From Pseudomonas yangonensis (GTDB lineage Bacteria > Pseudomonadota > Gammaproteobacteria > Pseudomonadales > Pseudomonadaceae), in the NCBI RefSeq assembly GCF_009932725.1, contig NZ_BLJU01000011.1:1-64000 (forward strand): a DNA stretch of 64,000 bases. Direction: 5' to 3'. Both the position numbers and the translations under genes were made by a program. A model generated the notes under the pieces. It was not told where the DNA came from, made no database searches, and saw nothing but the letters and a program-made list of their open reading frames with translations. Positions within the stretch are counted from its first letter, which is position 1, and each line of letters opens with the position of its first letter. Below are positions 45,036 to 55,044 of the stretch, piece by piece.

Positions 45036-45773
45036 TTAATTCTTGAAGTTGTCGCAGAAGGCCTGGGCCTCGGCCACATCCAGGGTGCCTTCGTAGATGG
45101 CGCGGCCGGTGATGGCACCGATGATGCCTGGCGAGCGTGCCAGCAGCAGCTTCTCGATGTCGCCGAGGTTGTGGATGCCGCCGGAGGCGATCACCGGAAT
45201 CTTGCTGGCGGCAGCCAGCGCGGCGGTGGCTTCGACGTTGCAGCCCTGCATCATGCCGTCTTTGGCGATGTCGGTATAAACGATGGCAGACACGCCGTCG
45301 GCCTCGAAGCGCCTGGCCAGGTCGGTGGCCTGCACGCTGGAGACTTCCGCCCAGCCGTCGGTGGCGACGAAACCGTCCTTGGCATCCAGGCCGACGATGA
45401 CCTTGCCGGGGAAGGCCTTGCACGCCTCGGTGACGAATTCCGGCTCTTTCACCGCCTTGGTGCCGATGATCACGTAGCTGACGCCGGCGCGCACGTAGTG
45501 CTCGATGGTCTCCAGGGTACGGATGCCGCCGCCGATCTGGATCGGCAGGTTCGGGTAGCGCTTGGCGATGGCGGTGACCACTTCACCGTTGACCGGCTGG
45601 CCTTCGAAGGCACCGTTGAGGTCGACCAGATGCAGACGACGGCAACCGCCCTCGACCCATTTGGCGGCCATGCTCACCGGGTCATCGGAAAATACCGTGG
45701 AGTCTTCCATCCGGCCCTGACGCAGACGCACGCAAGCGCCGTCCTTGAGATCGATAGCGGGGATAATCAGCAT
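45036..45773 (-). CDS. hisA: ProFAR isomerase
   Basis: 245 aa TIM barrel catalysing the Amadori rearrangement in histidine synthesis. [18 protein letters not shown] with catalytic Asp8, [60 protein letters not shown] (Asp of the second half) and [16 protein letters not shown]. Between the DUF2164 gene and hisF. Confidence 0.97.
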   Translation of the reverse strand: MLIIPAIDLKDGACVRLRQGRMEDSTVFSDDPVSMAAKWVEGGCRRLHLVDLNGAFEGQPVNGEVVTAIAKRYPNLPIQIGGGIRTLETIEHYVRAGVSYVIIGTKAVKEPEFVTEACKAFPGKVIVGLDAKDGFVATDGWAEVSSVQATDLARRFEADGVSAIVYTDIAKDGMMQGCNVEATAALAAASKIPVIASGGIHNLGDIEKLLLARSPGIIGAITGRAIYEGTLDVAEAQAFCDNFKN

Positions 45774-45809
45774 CGGTTGAACCTGCTCAAGTTTGAATTC
45801 GGAAGGCGC

Positions 45810-46064
45810 TCAGCTCTTTTCGAGCGCCCAGAGGTCGCTCTCGATGCTTTCGAACCTGTCCTTCAGGTGCGCCTGCACGTCGAGAATCGCCTTGTTGTAA
45901 TAGTGCGGCGCCAGCTCGCGGGTAATCTGGTCGAGAACTTCCTTTACTTCGAAGGTGCCCAGTTGCAGCTCGAAACGCTCATCGAGAAAGCGCTGCAGCA
46001 TCAGCAGCGCGGCCTGCTCCTGGGCAGGTTCGAGCGCCAGACTGGGAGCCTTGTTGCGGGCCAT
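45810..46064 (-). CDS. DUF2164 protein in the his operon
   Basis: 84 aa from the ATG at 46064, overlapping the hisH stop (TAATG), so translation is coupled; the longer frame to 46286 is antisense to hisH. LQRFLDERFELQLGTFEVKEVLDQITRELAPHYYNKAI followed by a short tail matches DUF2164. Role unknown, but the position between hisH and hisA is kept in other pseudomonads from memory. Confidence 0.75.
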   Translation of the reverse strand: MARNKAPSLALEPAQEQAALLMLQRFLDERFELQLGTFEVKEVLDQITRELAPHYYNKAILDVQAHLKDRFESIESDLWALEKS

Positions 46065-46702
46065 TACCAGCGACCATCCCAGGCGGCGAAGTTCTGCAGC
46101 AACTGCAGGCCGTGGGTATGGCTCTTCTCCGGGTGGAACTGCACGGCGAAGCGCGAGCCCTCGGCCAATGCGGCGGCGAAGTCCTTGCCGTAGTGACCGC
46201 GACCGACCACCTGCTGCGGCTTGCCGGCCTCGATGTAATAGCTGTGCACGAAGTAGAAGCGCGCATTGTCCGGGATGTCGTGCCACAGCGGGTGCTTGAC
46301 CGCCTGGCTGACCTCGTTCCAGCCCATGTGCGGCACCTTGAGGCGCTCGCCGCCTTCGCTCAGGTCCTTGCCGAAGAAGCGCACCTGGCCGGGGAACAGG
46401 CCGATGCAGTCGACGCCGTCGTTCTCCTCGCTGCGCTCGAGCAGCGCCTGCATGCCGACGCAGATGCCGAGGAACGGACGGTCGGCGCTGACTTCCCGCA
46501 CCAGCTCGTCGAAGCCCAGGCGCCTGATCTCGGCCATACAGTCGCGGATCGCGCCGACGCCGGGGAACACCACACGGTCGGCCTCGCGGATCACCTTGGC
46601 GTCGCTGGTTACCAGCACGCGGCCAGCGCCGACATGCTCCAGCGCCTTGGCCACCGAGTGCAGGTTGCCCATGCCATAGTCGATTACGGCTACCGTCTGC
46701 AT
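46064..46702 (-). CDS. hisH: imidazole glycerol phosphate synthase, glutamine amidotransferase subunit
   Basis: 212 aa class-I glutaminase. Nucleophile Cys in [13 protein letters not shown], His and Glu in VQFHPEKSH. Supplies NH3 to HisF. It begins one base upstream of hisB's stop, showing tight packing of the operon hisB-hisH-(DUF2164)-hisA-hisF. Confidence 0.97.
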   Translation of the reverse strand: MQTVAVIDYGMGNLHSVAKALEHVGAGRVLVTSDAKVIREADRVVFPGVGAIRDCMAEIRRLGFDELVREVSADRPFLGICVGMQALLERSEENDGVDCIGLFPGQVRFFGKDLSEGGERLKVPHMGWNEVSQAVKHPLWHDIPDNARFYFVHSYYIEAGKPQQVVGRGHYGKDFAAALAEGSRFAVQFHPEKSHTHGLQLLQNFAAWDGRW

Positions 46703-47296
46703 TTACAAACAGCCTTTAGTGGAAGGCATCTGCCCGGCCATGCGCGGGTCCAGCTCCACCGCCATGCGCAGCGCGCGGCCGAAGGCCTTGAACACGGTCT
46801 CGATCTGGTGGTGGGTGTTGTGCCCGCGCAGGTTGTCGATGTGCAGCGACACCAGCGCGTGGTTGACGAAGCCCTGGAAGAATTCCTGGAACAGGTCGAC
46901 GTCGAAGTTGCCGACCACGGCGCGGGTGAACGGCACGTGCATCTGCAGGCCGGGACGACCGGAGAAGTCGATCACCACGCGCGACAGTGCTTCGTCCAGC
47001 GGCACGTAGGAGTGGCCGTAGCGGGTCATGCCCTTCTTGTCGCCGACGGCCTTGGCGAAGGCCTGGCCGAGGGTGATGCCGACGTCCTCGACGGTGTGGT
47101 GATCGTCGATATGCAGATCGCCCTTGCACTCGATATCGAGGTCGATCAGGCCATGACGGGCGATCTGGTCGAGCATGTGCTCGAGAAACGGCACGCCAAT
47201 GTCGAATTTGGCCTTGCCGGTGCCATCCAGGTTGATCGAGACCTTGACCTGGGTCTCCAGGGTGTTGCGCTCGACGAATGCCGTACGTTCGGCCAT
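46703..47296 (-). CDS. hisB: imidazoleglycerol-phosphate dehydratase
   Basis: 197 aa from the ATG at 47296 ([12 protein letters not shown]), monofunctional form. Two Mn-binding motifs: [12 protein letters not shown] (~61-72) and [12 protein letters not shown] (~155-166). Converts IGP to imidazole acetol phosphate. First gene of the his unit; divergent from the oxidoreductase at 47469. The frame further upstream to 47611 is not supported. Confidence 0.97.
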   Translation of the reverse strand: MAERTAFVERNTLETQVKVSINLDGTGKAKFDIGVPFLEHMLDQIARHGLIDLDIECKGDLHIDDHHTVEDVGITLGQAFAKAVGDKKGMTRYGHSYVPLDEALSRVVIDFSGRPGLQMHVPFTRAVVGNFDVDLFQEFFQGFVNHALVSLHIDNLRGHNTHHQIETVFKAFGRALRMAVELDPRMAGQMPSTKGCL

Positions 47297-47468
47297 CACC
47301 AGCTCCACGAATTGCCAACGGAAAAAGGCCAGCATTATAGGCGCGCCGGGACGGCAACGGCTACCGGCGATGGTCGGGATGAACCACGCAGACCGACATG
47401 CCCTTTCCCGAGAGCGCAACGCGGCTCTTGCTATGCTCCCGCCAACCAGCAAACACACCGATAGAGCC

Positions 47469-48560
47469 ATGCACGAAGTCGATACCCTGATCATTGGCGC
47501 CGGCGCCCTCGGCCTGGCCTGCGCAGCCCGCCTGGGCAAGCCCGATACCCTGATTCTGGAGGCCGAAGGGTTGATCGGCAGCCACACCTCCAGCCGCAAC
47601 TCCGAGGTCATTCATGCCGGCCTCTATTATCCGCCCGGCTCGCTCAAGGCCGAGCTGTGCCTGGAGGGTCGCGAACGGCTGTACGCCTGGTGCAACCAGC
47701 ACGGCGTGGCGCACCGGCGGATCGGCAAGCTGCTGGTGGCGGTGCAGGAGAGCGAAATCGGCAAGCTCGAGACTCTGGCCGCCAATGCCGAGGCCTGTGG
47801 CGTAACGGATCTGCAGCAGATCGACCAGCCACGCCTGCATGAGCTCGAACCAGCCCTGCGCGGTGTCCGCGCCCTGCTCTCGCCGAGCACAGGTATCATC
47901 GACAGCCATGCCTATCTGCAGTCGCTGCTGGCGGTGGCGGAGAGCCGCGATGCACAGCTGGTGCTGCACAGCCGCGTCGAACGCCTGCAGCGCGACGGTG
48001 ACGCCTGGATCGCCAGCGGCCACAGCGCGGGCGAGGCCTTTACCCTGCGCGCACAACGGGTGATCAATGCCGGCGGCCTCTTCGCCCAGCGCCTGGCCCG
48101 CACCATCGAAGGCCTGCCGGTGCCGCCGCTGCACCTGTGCCAGGGTCGCTACTTCAGCTACAGCGGGCGTTCGCCATTCTCCCGGCTGATCTATCCGATG
48201 CCCGAGGCCAATACGGCCGGCCTGGGCATACACGCCACCCTCGATCTCGCCGGGCAACTGCGCTTCGGCCCGGACGTGCGCTGGCTGGAAACCCTCGATT
48301 ACGCAGTCGACGAGAACCTGCGTGCGCCTTTCGCCGCCGCCATCGCCCGCTACTTCCCGGCACTCGATGCGGCCCGCCTGCAACCCGGCTATGCCGGCGT
48401 GCGCGCCAAGCTCAGCGGGGCCGGGGAACCGGCTGCCGACTTCCTGATCCAAACCCCTGCCGACCACCGCCTGCCGGGCCTGGTCAACCTGTTCGGCGTC
48501 GAATCGCCAGGACTCACCGCCAGCCTGGCCATTGCCGAGCGGGTCGCAGAAGCCCTGTAA
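47469..48560 (+). CDS. FAD-dependent oxidoreductase, LhgO/DAO-like
   Basis: 363 aa from the ATG at 47469. Rossmann FAD motif [16 protein letters not shown] at 8-23; [32 protein letters not shown] is the LhgO signature (DAO family); also [13 protein letters not shown] and [17 protein letters not shown] near the C-terminus. LhgO oxidises L-2-hydroxyglutarate to 2-oxoglutarate. Divergent from hisB; asmA follows 80 bp downstream. The substrate is inferred from the family only. Confidence 0.85.
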   Translation: MHEVDTLIIGAGALGLACAARLGKPDTLILEAEGLIGSHTSSRNSEVIHAGLYYPPGSLKAELCLEGRERLYAWCNQHGVAHRRIGKLLVAVQESEIGKLETLAANAEACGVTDLQQIDQPRLHELEPALRGVRALLSPSTGIIDSHAYLQSLLAVAESRDAQLVLHSRVERLQRDGDAWIASGHSAGEAFTLRAQRVINAGGLFAQRLARTIEGLPVPPLHLCQGRYFSYSGRSPFSRLIYPMPEANTAGLGIHATLDLAGQLRFGPDVRWLETLDYAVDENLRAPFAAAIARYFPALDAARLQPGYAGVRAKLSGAGEPAADFLIQTPADHRLPGLVNLFGVESPGLTASLAIAERVAEAL

Positions 48561-48640
48561 GGCTATAATCGGCGCCATTACCGACGGCTACGCCTCCACT
48601 GGCCGCCCGCACATTTCGTTATCGAAACAAGGAATCGTCC

Positions 48641-50866
48641 ATGAAAGCGCTCGGCAAGATCCTGGGCCTCTTCCTTCTCGGCTTGCTGCTGATCGTAGTG
48701 GCGCTGCTGTTCGCCCTGACTCACCTGTTCGACCCCAACGACTACAAGGACGAAATCCGCCAGATCGCCCGCGACAAGGCCAACCTCGAGCTGCAGCTCA
48801 AGGGCGATATCGGCTGGAGCCTGTTCCCCTGGCTGGGTCTGGAGCTGACCGACGCCACCCTGGCCAGCGCCGACACCCCGGACAAGCCCTTCGCCGACCT
48901 GCGTATGATCGGCCTGTCGGTGCGCGTGATGCCGCTGCTGCGCAAGGAAGTGCAGATGAGCGACATCCGTGTCGACGGCCTCAACCTCAACCTGCAGCGC
49001 GACGACAAGGGCCATGGCAACTGGGAAGGCGTCGGCCGCCCGGCCCAGGCCAGCAGCACGCAACCTGCGCCCAGCGAACCCGCACCGAGTGAAGATGCGC
49101 CGCCGAGCCAGCCGAGCGAAAAGCCGGCCGGCCAGCCGGTCAAGCTGGATATCGACAGCCTCACCCTGAGCAACTCGCGCATCGACTACAGCGACGCGCA
49201 GAAGGGCCAGCAATTCACCGTCGAGAATATCGAGCTGAAAACCGGCGCGATTCGCGAAGGCGCCAGCATTCCGGTCAAGTTCAGCGCCTTCTTCGGCACC
49301 AACCAGCCGGTGCTGCGTGCACGCAGCGAGGTCGAAGGTCAGCTGCGCTTCGACCGCGCGCTCAAGCGCTACCAGTTCGAAGACCTCAAGCTGACCGGCG
49401 AAGCCTCCGGTGAGCCGCTCAAGGGCAAGACCCTGAACTTCTCCGCCCAGGGCCAGTTGCTGGTCGACCAGGCGGCCAACATCGCCGAATGGAACGGCCT
49501 CAAGCTTTCCGCCAACCAGTTGCGCGCCCTCGGCGAGATCAAGGCGCGCGAGCTCGGCGAGGACGCCAAGATCTCCGGCGGGCTGTCCATCGCCTCGCTC
49601 AATCTGCGCGAGTTCCTCGATGGCATCGGCGTCGAGTTGCCACCCATGCAGGCCAGCGATGCCCTGAACCAGTTCGAACTGGTCAGCCGCCTGAACGGTT
49701 CGAGCAAGGGCATGATGCTCGAGGAGCTCAACCTCAAGCTCGACGGCAGCACCTTCACCGGCAAGCTGGGCGTGGCCGATGTCGCCAAGCAGGCGCTGCG
49801 CGCCGACCTCAAGGGCGACAAACTCGACCTCGATCGCTACCTGCCACCGAAAGCCAAGGACAGTGCCGGTGCCGCACGCAAGGCCGAGGTCAAGGAGAGC
49901 ATCGCCGGCGCCGGCAAGGACGGCACCACCCCGCTGCCCAATGCCCCGACCCAGCAGGCCTGGAGCAACGAGAAAGTGCTGCCGGTGGATCAATTGCGCA
50001 AACTCGACCTGCAGCTGGCGCTGAGCCTCGGCCAGCTCACCTACGACAAGCAGCCCTTCACCGACGTCAACCTCAAGGCCAATGGCCGTGGCGGCCTGAT
50101 CACCCTGGAGGAGGTGCGCGGCAAGATGCAGGGTGGCAGCTTCGTCGGCAACGGCCGTATCGACGTGCGCCAGGCAGAGCCGATGATCAGCGTGGAAAAA
50201 CGCCTCAGCCGCATGCCGCTGGAGCCGCTACTGAAAAAGGACGATCAGCCGTCGCCGATCAAGGGCCTGCTCGACCTGAATGCCAAGTTCAACACCCGCG
50301 GCAACAGCCAGAAGGAGTGGGTCGAGGCGCTCAACGGCAACGCCAGCTTCGTCCTCAACGACGGCGTGCTGGTCGACGCCAATCTCGAACAGCAGCTGTG
50401 CCGCGGCATCGCCACCCTCAACCGCAAGTCGCTGAGCAACCCGCCAACCGGCAAGGACACCCCCTTCCGCGAACTCAAGGGCAGCCTCAGCGTGCGCGAC
50501 GGTGTCGCCCACAACCCGGACCTCAAGGCCCAGGTGCCGGGCCTGGCGGTCAGCGGCAACGGCGACCTCGACCTGCGCGTACTGGGCCTCGACTACAAGG
50601 TGGGTATCGCCCTGGAAGGGGACCAGCGCGAGATGCCGGACCCGGCCTGCCAGGTCAACGAGCGCTACGTCGGCATCGAATGGCCGCTGCGCTGCCGCGG
50701 CCCGCTGGAGCTGGGCGCCAAGGCCTGCCGTCTGGATCAGGACGGGCTCGGCAAGATCGCCGCACGCCTGGCCGGCAACAAGCTGACCGAGAAGCTGGAA
50801 GAGAAGCTCGGTGACAAGGTCAGCCCGGATCTGAAAGACGCACTCAAGGGCCTGTTCAACCGATGA
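48641..50866 (+). CDS. asmA: AsmA-family envelope protein
   Basis: 741 aa. One N-terminal TM (~5-27, LFLLGLLLIVVALLFALTHLF), then a large periplasmic beta-rich region. A Pro/Ser/Ala linker lies at ~136-168. AsmA-like proteins carry phospholipid between membranes and affect outer-membrane assembly. Its stop overlaps the mutY start by four bases (ATGA), so mutY is probably translated from the same mRNA. Confidence 0.9.
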   Translation: MKALGKILGLFLLGLLLIVVALLFALTHLFDPNDYKDEIRQIARDKANLELQLKGDIGWSLFPWLGLELTDATLASADTPDKPFADLRMIGLSVRVMPLLRKEVQMSDIRVDGLNLNLQRDDKGHGNWEGVGRPAQASSTQPAPSEPAPSEDAPPSQPSEKPAGQPVKLDIDSLTLSNSRIDYSDAQKGQQFTVENIELKTGAIREGASIPVKFSAFFGTNQPVLRARSEVEGQLRFDRALKRYQFEDLKLTGEASGEPLKGKTLNFSAQGQLLVDQAANIAEWNGLKLSANQLRALGEIKARELGEDAKISGGLSIASLNLREFLDGIGVELPPMQASDALNQFELVSRLNGSSKGMMLEELNLKLDGSTFTGKLGVADVAKQALRADLKGDKLDLDRYLPPKAKDSAGAARKAEVKESIAGAGKDGTTPLPNAPTQQAWSNEKVLPVDQLRKLDLQLALSLGQLTYDKQPFTDVNLKANGRGGLITLEEVRGKMQGGSFVGNGRIDVRQAEPMISVEKRLSRMPLEPLLKKDDQPSPIKGLLDLNAKFNTRGNSQKEWVEALNGNASFVLNDGVLVDANLEQQLCRGIATLNRKSLSNPPTGKDTPFRELKGSLSVRDGVAHNPDLKAQVPGLAVSGNGDLDLRVLGLDYKVGIALEGDQREMPDPACQVNERYVGIEWPLRCRGPLELGAKACRLDQDGLGKIAARLAGNKLTEKLEEKLGDKVSPDLKDALKGLFNR

Positions 50867-51930
50867 GTCCGGAGCAGTTCAACGGCGCCGTGCTGGCCTG
50901 GTACGACCAGCACGGACGCAAGGATCTGCCCTGGCAGCAGAACATCACCCCGTATCGCGTCTGGGTTTCGGAAATCATGCTGCAGCAGACCCAGGTCAGC
51001 ACCGTGCTCGGCTACTTCGACCGTTTCATGGCCGCGCTGCCGACCGTGAAGGACCTGGCCGAAGCGCCGGAAGACGAAGTGCTGCACCTATGGACCGGCC
51101 TGGGCTACTACACCCGCGCGCGCAACCTGCAGAAGACCGCGCAGATCATCATGCGCGAGCACCGCGGCGAGTTCCCCCGCAGCGTCGAAGCGCTGACCGA
51201 GCTGCCCGGCATCGGCCGCTCCACCGCCGGCGCCATCGCCAGCCTGAGCATGGGCGTGCGTGCGCCGATCCTCGACGGCAACGTCAAGCGCGTGCTGGCA
51301 CGCTACGTGGCGCAAGAGGGCTATCCGGGCGAGCCGAAGGTGGCCAAGCAGCTGTGGGACGTCGCCGAGCGCCTCACCCCGCACGAACGGGTCGGCCACT
51401 ACACCCAGGCGATGATGGACCTCGGCGCCACCCTCTGCACCCGCAGCAAGCCGACCTGCCTGCTGTGCCCGGTGCGCAGCGGCTGCCAGGCGCATCTGCT
51501 CGGCCTGGAAATCCGCTACCCAATCCCCAAGCCGCGCAAGACGCTGCCGCAAAAGCGCACCCTGATGCCGCTGCTGGTCAACGCCGCCGGCGACATCCTG
51601 CTCTATCGCCGCCCGTCAACGGGTCTGTGGGGAGGCCTCTGGAGCCTGCCGGAACTGGATGACCTGTCTCAGGTCGACGAGCTCGGCCAGCAGCAGCGGC
51701 TCGAACTCGGCGAACGCCGCGAACTTGAGGGCCTGACCCACACCTTCAGCCACTTCCAGCTGGCCATCGAACCCTGGCTGGTGCGGGTGACCGAGCAGCC
51801 GAGCCGCGTGGCCGAGGGCGACTGGCTCTGGTATAACCTCGCCACCCCGCCGCGCCTGGGCCTCGCCGCCCCGGTGAAGAAACTGCTCAAACGCGCGGCG
51901 CAAGCCATTACCGCTGGAGAACCGACATGA
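50863..51930 (+). CDS. mutY: adenine DNA glycosylase
   Basis: 355 aa. Removes A from A:8-oxoG. Catalytic Glu37 in [15 protein letters not shown], helix-hairpin-helix [15 protein letters not shown], catalytic Asp in [14 protein letters not shown], and the 4Fe-4S ligands C-x6-C-x2-C-x5-C in [17 protein letters not shown]. The C-terminal Nudix-like domain ([15 protein letters not shown] to the end) reads 8-oxoG. Overlaps asmA and yggX by four bases each. Confidence 0.97.
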   Translation: MSPEQFNGAVLAWYDQHGRKDLPWQQNITPYRVWVSEIMLQQTQVSTVLGYFDRFMAALPTVKDLAEAPEDEVLHLWTGLGYYTRARNLQKTAQIIMREHRGEFPRSVEALTELPGIGRSTAGAIASLSMGVRAPILDGNVKRVLARYVAQEGYPGEPKVAKQLWDVAERLTPHERVGHYTQAMMDLGATLCTRSKPTCLLCPVRSGCQAHLLGLEIRYPIPKPRKTLPQKRTLMPLLVNAAGDILLYRRPSTGLWGGLWSLPELDDLSQVDELGQQQRLELGERRELEGLTHTFSHFQLAIEPWLVRVTEQPSRVAEGDWLWYNLATPPRLGLAAPVKKLLKRAAQAITAGEPT

Positions 51931-52199
51931 CCCGCACCGTGCTGTGCCGCAAATACAAACAGGAACTGCCCGGCCTGGATCGCGCGCCCTACCCCGGCGC
52001 CAAAGGCGAAGACATCTTCAATAACGTTTCCAGGCAGGCCTGGGACGAGTGGCAGAAGCACCAGACCATGCTGATCAACGAGCGTCGTCTGAACATGATG
52101 AACGCCGAAGACCGCAAGTTCCTGCAGACCGAGATGGACAAGTTCCTCTCAGGCGAGGAATACGCCCAGGCCGAAGGCTACGTACCGCCGAGCGAGTAA
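51927..52199 (+). CDS. yggX: YggX, oxidative-damage protection / Fe(II) trafficking protein
   Basis: 90 aa. Begins [24 protein letters not shown] with Cys7, and ends in [17 protein letters not shown], as in YggX. It helps protect iron-sulfur enzymes from oxidants and pairs logically with the Fe-S enzyme MutY, to which its translation is coupled (ATGA overlap). Confidence 0.95.
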   Translation: MTRTVLCRKYKQELPGLDRAPYPGAKGEDIFNNVSRQAWDEWQKHQTMLINERRLNMMNAEDRKFLQTEMDKFLSGEEYAQAEGYVPPSE

Positions 52200-52204
52200 C
52201 GACA

Positions 52205-52297
52205 TCTGGGAGGGGCTTTAGCAGGCCGTTGAAAAACGTAGGCGAGGCGCCAACGCAGGTAGTTTTTCAACGACCTGTTAGCCGCGACAACCGCTGC
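52205..52297. repeat. REP element interrupted by a MITE-like insertion
   Basis: The outer halves CTGGGAGGGGCTTTAGC (left) and TTAGCCGCGACAACCGC (right) join to a normal Pseudomonas REP (GGGAGGGGCTTTAGCCGCGAC). The middle 56 bp is an inserted element, see the next entry. The REP is split by a TTAG duplication. Confidence 0.75.
52222..52277. mobile_element. 56-bp MITE-like element with 16-bp terminal inverted repeats
   Basis: Ends CAGGCCGTTGAAAAAC and its complement (GTTTTTCAACGACCTG) differ at one base. TTAG occurs directly on both sides (52218-52221 and 52278-52281), the expected target-site duplication. It has no coding capacity, so movement would need a transposase in trans. The 24-base middle (GTAGGCGAGGCGCCAACGCAGGTA) has no obvious structure. 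Confidence 0.65.
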
Positions 52298-52388
52298 ATA
52301 TCCATGCGCGCAGCCCCGGCTGCCCTCCCCCTTTTCTCCGCTCACGAACCTAAGCGCCCGAAATAATTAAATATTTTTCAAACCCGGC

Positions 52389-52417
52389 TTGACACTGATC
52401 CTGCAAATCCGTCTAAT
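52389..52417 (+). promoter_or_regulatory. tRNA-Phe promoter
   Basis: TTGACA (52389-52394), 17-bp spacer, TCTAAT (52412-52417), followed by a GC-rich discriminator GCGCCCC. That arrangement is typical of stringently controlled stable-RNA promoters and lies 13 bp before the tRNA. Confidence 0.8.
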
Positions 52418-52429
52418 AGCGCCCCGTTG

Positions 52430-52505
52430 GCCCAGGTAGCTCAGTTGGTAGAGCAGGGGATTGAAAATCCCCGTGTCGGCGGTTCGATTCCGTCCCTGGG
52501 CACCA
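52430..52505 (+). tRNA. tRNA-Phe (GAA)
   Basis: 76 nt cloverleaf with encoded CCA. Acceptor GCCCAGG pairs with CCTGGGC; D-arm GCTC...GAGC; anticodon stem GGGGA-TTGAAAA-TCCCC gives GAA; T-arm GGCGGTTCGATTCCGTC. A terminator follows at 52522-52548. Confidence 0.97.
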
Positions 52506-52521
52506 TGAACAGTAAACGAAG

Positions 52522-52548
52522 AGCCTCAGCCATGTGCTGGGGCTTTTT
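52522..52548 (+). terminator. tRNA-Phe terminator
   Basis: AGCCTCAGC-CATGT-GCTGGGGCT stem then TTTTT, 17 bp after the tRNA. Confidence 0.85.
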
Positions 52549-52752
52549 GCTTTCTGCGCTCGGCATTTTTCTCGTGCCATTGTTTCGCCTGCGCGACAAG
52601 CAGCTGCAACCAGGCGACACCCGCGCCCCAGCCACGCGCTATCGCCCGGCAAACGGCTTGGCGGTCACGGAAACGCTATGCTAGCTTGGCCGCCAGCCAG
52701 GACGGCCCGCCGTACGCCGGAGCGCATTCGAAGAAGAAGAGGATCCCACCCC

Positions 52753-53526
52753 ATGGCCGAGGCGACGCCCGCGCTGGAAATTCGCAACCTGCACAAACGC
52801 TACGGCGATCTCGAAGTGCTCAAGGGCATCTCCCTGACGGCCAAAGACGGCGATGTCATCTCGATTCTCGGCTCCTCCGGCTCCGGCAAGTCCACCTTCC
52901 TGCGCTGCATCAACCTGCTGGAAAACCCGCATCAGGGTCAGATTTTCGTCGCTGGAGAGGAGCTCAAGCTCAAGGCCGCGAAGAACGGCGACCTGGTTGC
53001 CGCCGACAACAAGCAGATCAATCGCCTGCGCAGCGAGATCGGCTTCGTCTTCCAGAATTTCAACCTGTGGCCGCACATGAGCGTGCTCGACAACATCATC
53101 GAGGCGCCACGCCGCGTACTCGGCCAGAGCAAGGCCGAGGCCATCGAGGTGGCCGAGGCACTACTGGCCAAGGTCGGCATCGCCGACAAGCGCCACGTGT
53201 ATCCCAATCAGCTTTCCGGCGGCCAGCAGCAACGCGCGGCCATTGCCCGCACCCTGGCCATGCAGCCGAAGGTGATCCTGTTCGATGAGCCGACCTCGGC
53301 TCTCGACCCGGAGATGGTACAAGAAGTGCTTAATGTGATTCGCGCGCTTGCCGATGAGGGACGCACCATGCTGCTGGTCACCCATGAAATGAATTTCGCT
53401 CGCCAGGTATCCAGCGAAGTAGTGTTCCTTCACCAGGGTCTGGTCGAGGAACAGGGGCCACCGGCCCAGGTGTTCGACAACCCGCAATCGGCACGCTGTA
53501 AACAATTCATGTCCAGCAATCGATAA
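52753..53526 (+). CDS. polar amino-acid ABC transporter ATPase
   Basis: 257 aa from the ATG at 52753 (MAEATPALEIRNLHKRYG); the frame open to 52534 includes the tRNA terminator. Walker A LGSSGSGKST, Q-loop FVFQNFNLWPHMSVL, signature LSGGQQQRAAIA, Walker B VILFDEPTSALDPEM, H-loop VTHEMNFA. Belongs to the HisP/GlnQ/ArtP class. Heads an operon with a binding protein and two permeases; PAO1 PA5152-PA5155 has the same order. Confidence 0.93.
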   Translation: MAEATPALEIRNLHKRYGDLEVLKGISLTAKDGDVISILGSSGSGKSTFLRCINLLENPHQGQIFVAGEELKLKAAKNGDLVAADNKQINRLRSEIGFVFQNFNLWPHMSVLDNIIEAPRRVLGQSKAEAIEVAEALLAKVGIADKRHVYPNQLSGGQQQRAAIARTLAMQPKVILFDEPTSALDPEMVQEVLNVIRALADEGRTMLLVTHEMNFARQVSSEVVFLHQGLVEEQGPPAQVFDNPQSARCKQFMSSNR

Positions 53527-53541
53527 CACGGAGCAACATGC

Positions 53542-54294
53542 ATGCAGAACTATAAGAAGATCCTGCTGGCCGCAGCCGCTACCCTGGCCTTCGGCACCAG
53601 CGCTGTCGCCGCTGACAAACTGAAACTCGGCACCGAAGGCGCCTACCCCCCCTTCAACCTGATCGACGCCAGCGGCAAGGTCACCGGCTTCGACGTGGAA
53701 ATCGGCCAGGCGCTATGCGCCAAGATGCAGGCCGAGTGCGAAGTGGTCACCTCCGACTGGGATGGCATCATCCCGGCCCTGAACGCCAAGAAGTTCGACT
53801 TCCTGATCGCCTCCATGTCGATCACCGAAGAGCGTCAGGCGGCAGTCGACTTCACCGAACCCTACTACACCAACAAGCTGCAGTTCATCGCGCCCAAGTC
53901 GGCCGATTTCAAGACCGATGAAGCCAGCCTCAAAGGCAAGGTGATCGGCGCTCAGCGCGCCACCATCGCCGGCACCTGGCTGGAAGACAACCTGGGCAAG
54001 GTGGTCGACATCAAGCTGTACGACACCCAGGAAAACGCCTACCTCGACCTGGCCTCCGGCCGCCTCGACGGCGTACTGGCCGATACCTTCGTCAACTGGG
54101 AATGGCTAAAGAGCGACGCCGGCAAGGACTTCGAGTTCAAGGGCGACCCGGTATTCGACAACGACAAGATCGGCATTGCCGTGCGCAAGGGTGACCCGCT
54201 GCGCGAGAAGCTGAACACCGCTCTGCAAGCCATCATCGAAGACGGCACCTACAAGCAGATCAACGATAAGTACTTCCCGTTCAGCATCTACTGA
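53542..54294 (+). CDS. polar amino-acid-binding protein (ArgT/AotJ-like)
   Basis: 250 aa. Signal peptide 1-23 (ILLAAAATLAFGTSAVA). SBP_bac_3 signature: LKLGTEGAYPPFNLIDASGKVTGFDVEIG and the ligand Asp in SDWDGIIPALNAKKFDFLIASMSITEER. Best fits a cationic-amino-acid or opine-type ligand (ArgT/AotJ/HisJ family), but specificity cannot be settled from sequence. Cognate permeases follow. Confidence 0.93.
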   Translation: MQNYKKILLAAAATLAFGTSAVAADKLKLGTEGAYPPFNLIDASGKVTGFDVEIGQALCAKMQAECEVVTSDWDGIIPALNAKKFDFLIASMSITEERQAAVDFTEPYYTNKLQFIAPKSADFKTDEASLKGKVIGAQRATIAGTWLEDNLGKVVDIKLYDTQENAYLDLASGRLDGVLADTFVNWEWLKSDAGKDFEFKGDPVFDNDKIGIAVRKGDPLREKLNTALQAIIEDGTYKQINDKYFPFSIY

Positions 54295-54307
54295 TGACCT
54301 GAAGGCA

Positions 54308-54332
54308 CTGCGCCGCCGACCTGGCGGCGCAG
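54308..54332 (+). terminator. stem-loop between binding-protein and permease genes
   Basis: CTGCGCCGCC-GACCT-GGCGGCGCAG, a ten-bp perfect stem with no T-run, 13 bp after the binding-protein stop. This is the common device that stabilises the binding-protein mRNA and lowers permease expression. Confidence 0.7.
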
Positions 54333-54348
54333 TCGCCCGAGCCCTCCG

Positions 54349-55044
54349 ATGATCTTCGACCTCCAAGGATTCGGCCCCGCCCTGGCCGCCGGCACCCTGA
54401 TGACCATTCAGCTGGCGCTTTGCGCGCTGGCCCTAGGTCTGGTGCTCGGTCTGCTCGGCGCGCTGGCCAAGACTTCGCCGTACAAGCCGCTGCAATGGCT
54501 CGGCGGCAGCTATTCCACCATCGTACGCGGCGTGCCCGAGCTGCTCTGGGTACTGCTGATCTACTTCAGCACCGTCAACGTTTTGCGCGCGCTGGGCGAA
54601 AGCCTGGGCGTCGGCAGCCTGGAACTCAGCCCGTTCGCTGCGGGCGTCATCGCCCTCGGCTTGTGCTTTGGCGCCTATGCCACCGAGGTATTCCGCGGCG
54701 CCATTCTGGCCATTCCCAAGGGGCACCGTGAAGCCGGCCAGGCACTTGGCATGTCCAAGGGGCGCATCCTGTGGAAGCTGATCATGCCGCAGATGTGGCG
54801 CATCGCCCTGCCCGGACTCGGCAACCTGTTCATGATTCTGATGAAAGATACCGCCCTGGTGTCGGTGGTCGGCCTCACCGAAATCATGCGCCAGGCACAG
54901 ATCGCGGTCACTGCCACCAAGAATCCGATGACCTTCTTCCTGGTCGCCGCCATCATCTATCTGGGGCTGACCATCATTGCCATGATCGGCTTGCACTTCC
55001 TTGAGAAGAAAGCCTCACGCGGCTTCGTCAGGAGCAACCAATGA
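54349..55044 (+). CDS. polar amino-acid ABC permease 1
   Basis: 231 aa, five TM segments, with the EAA motif EAGQALGMSKGRILWKLIMPQM (~125-146), the ATPase-docking loop. HisQ/AotQ type. Its last bases overlap the next permease start (ATGA), so the two are coupled and form the heterodimeric channel. Confidence 0.92.
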   Translation: MIFDLQGFGPALAAGTLMTIQLALCALALGLVLGLLGALAKTSPYKPLQWLGGSYSTIVRGVPELLWVLLIYFSTVNVLRALGESLGVGSLELSPFAAGVIALGLCFGAYATEVFRGAILAIPKGHREAGQALGMSKGRILWKLIMPQMWRIALPGLGNLFMILMKDTALVSVVGLTEIMRQAQIAVTATKNPMTFFLVAAIIYLGLTIIAMIGLHFLEKKASRGFVRSNQ

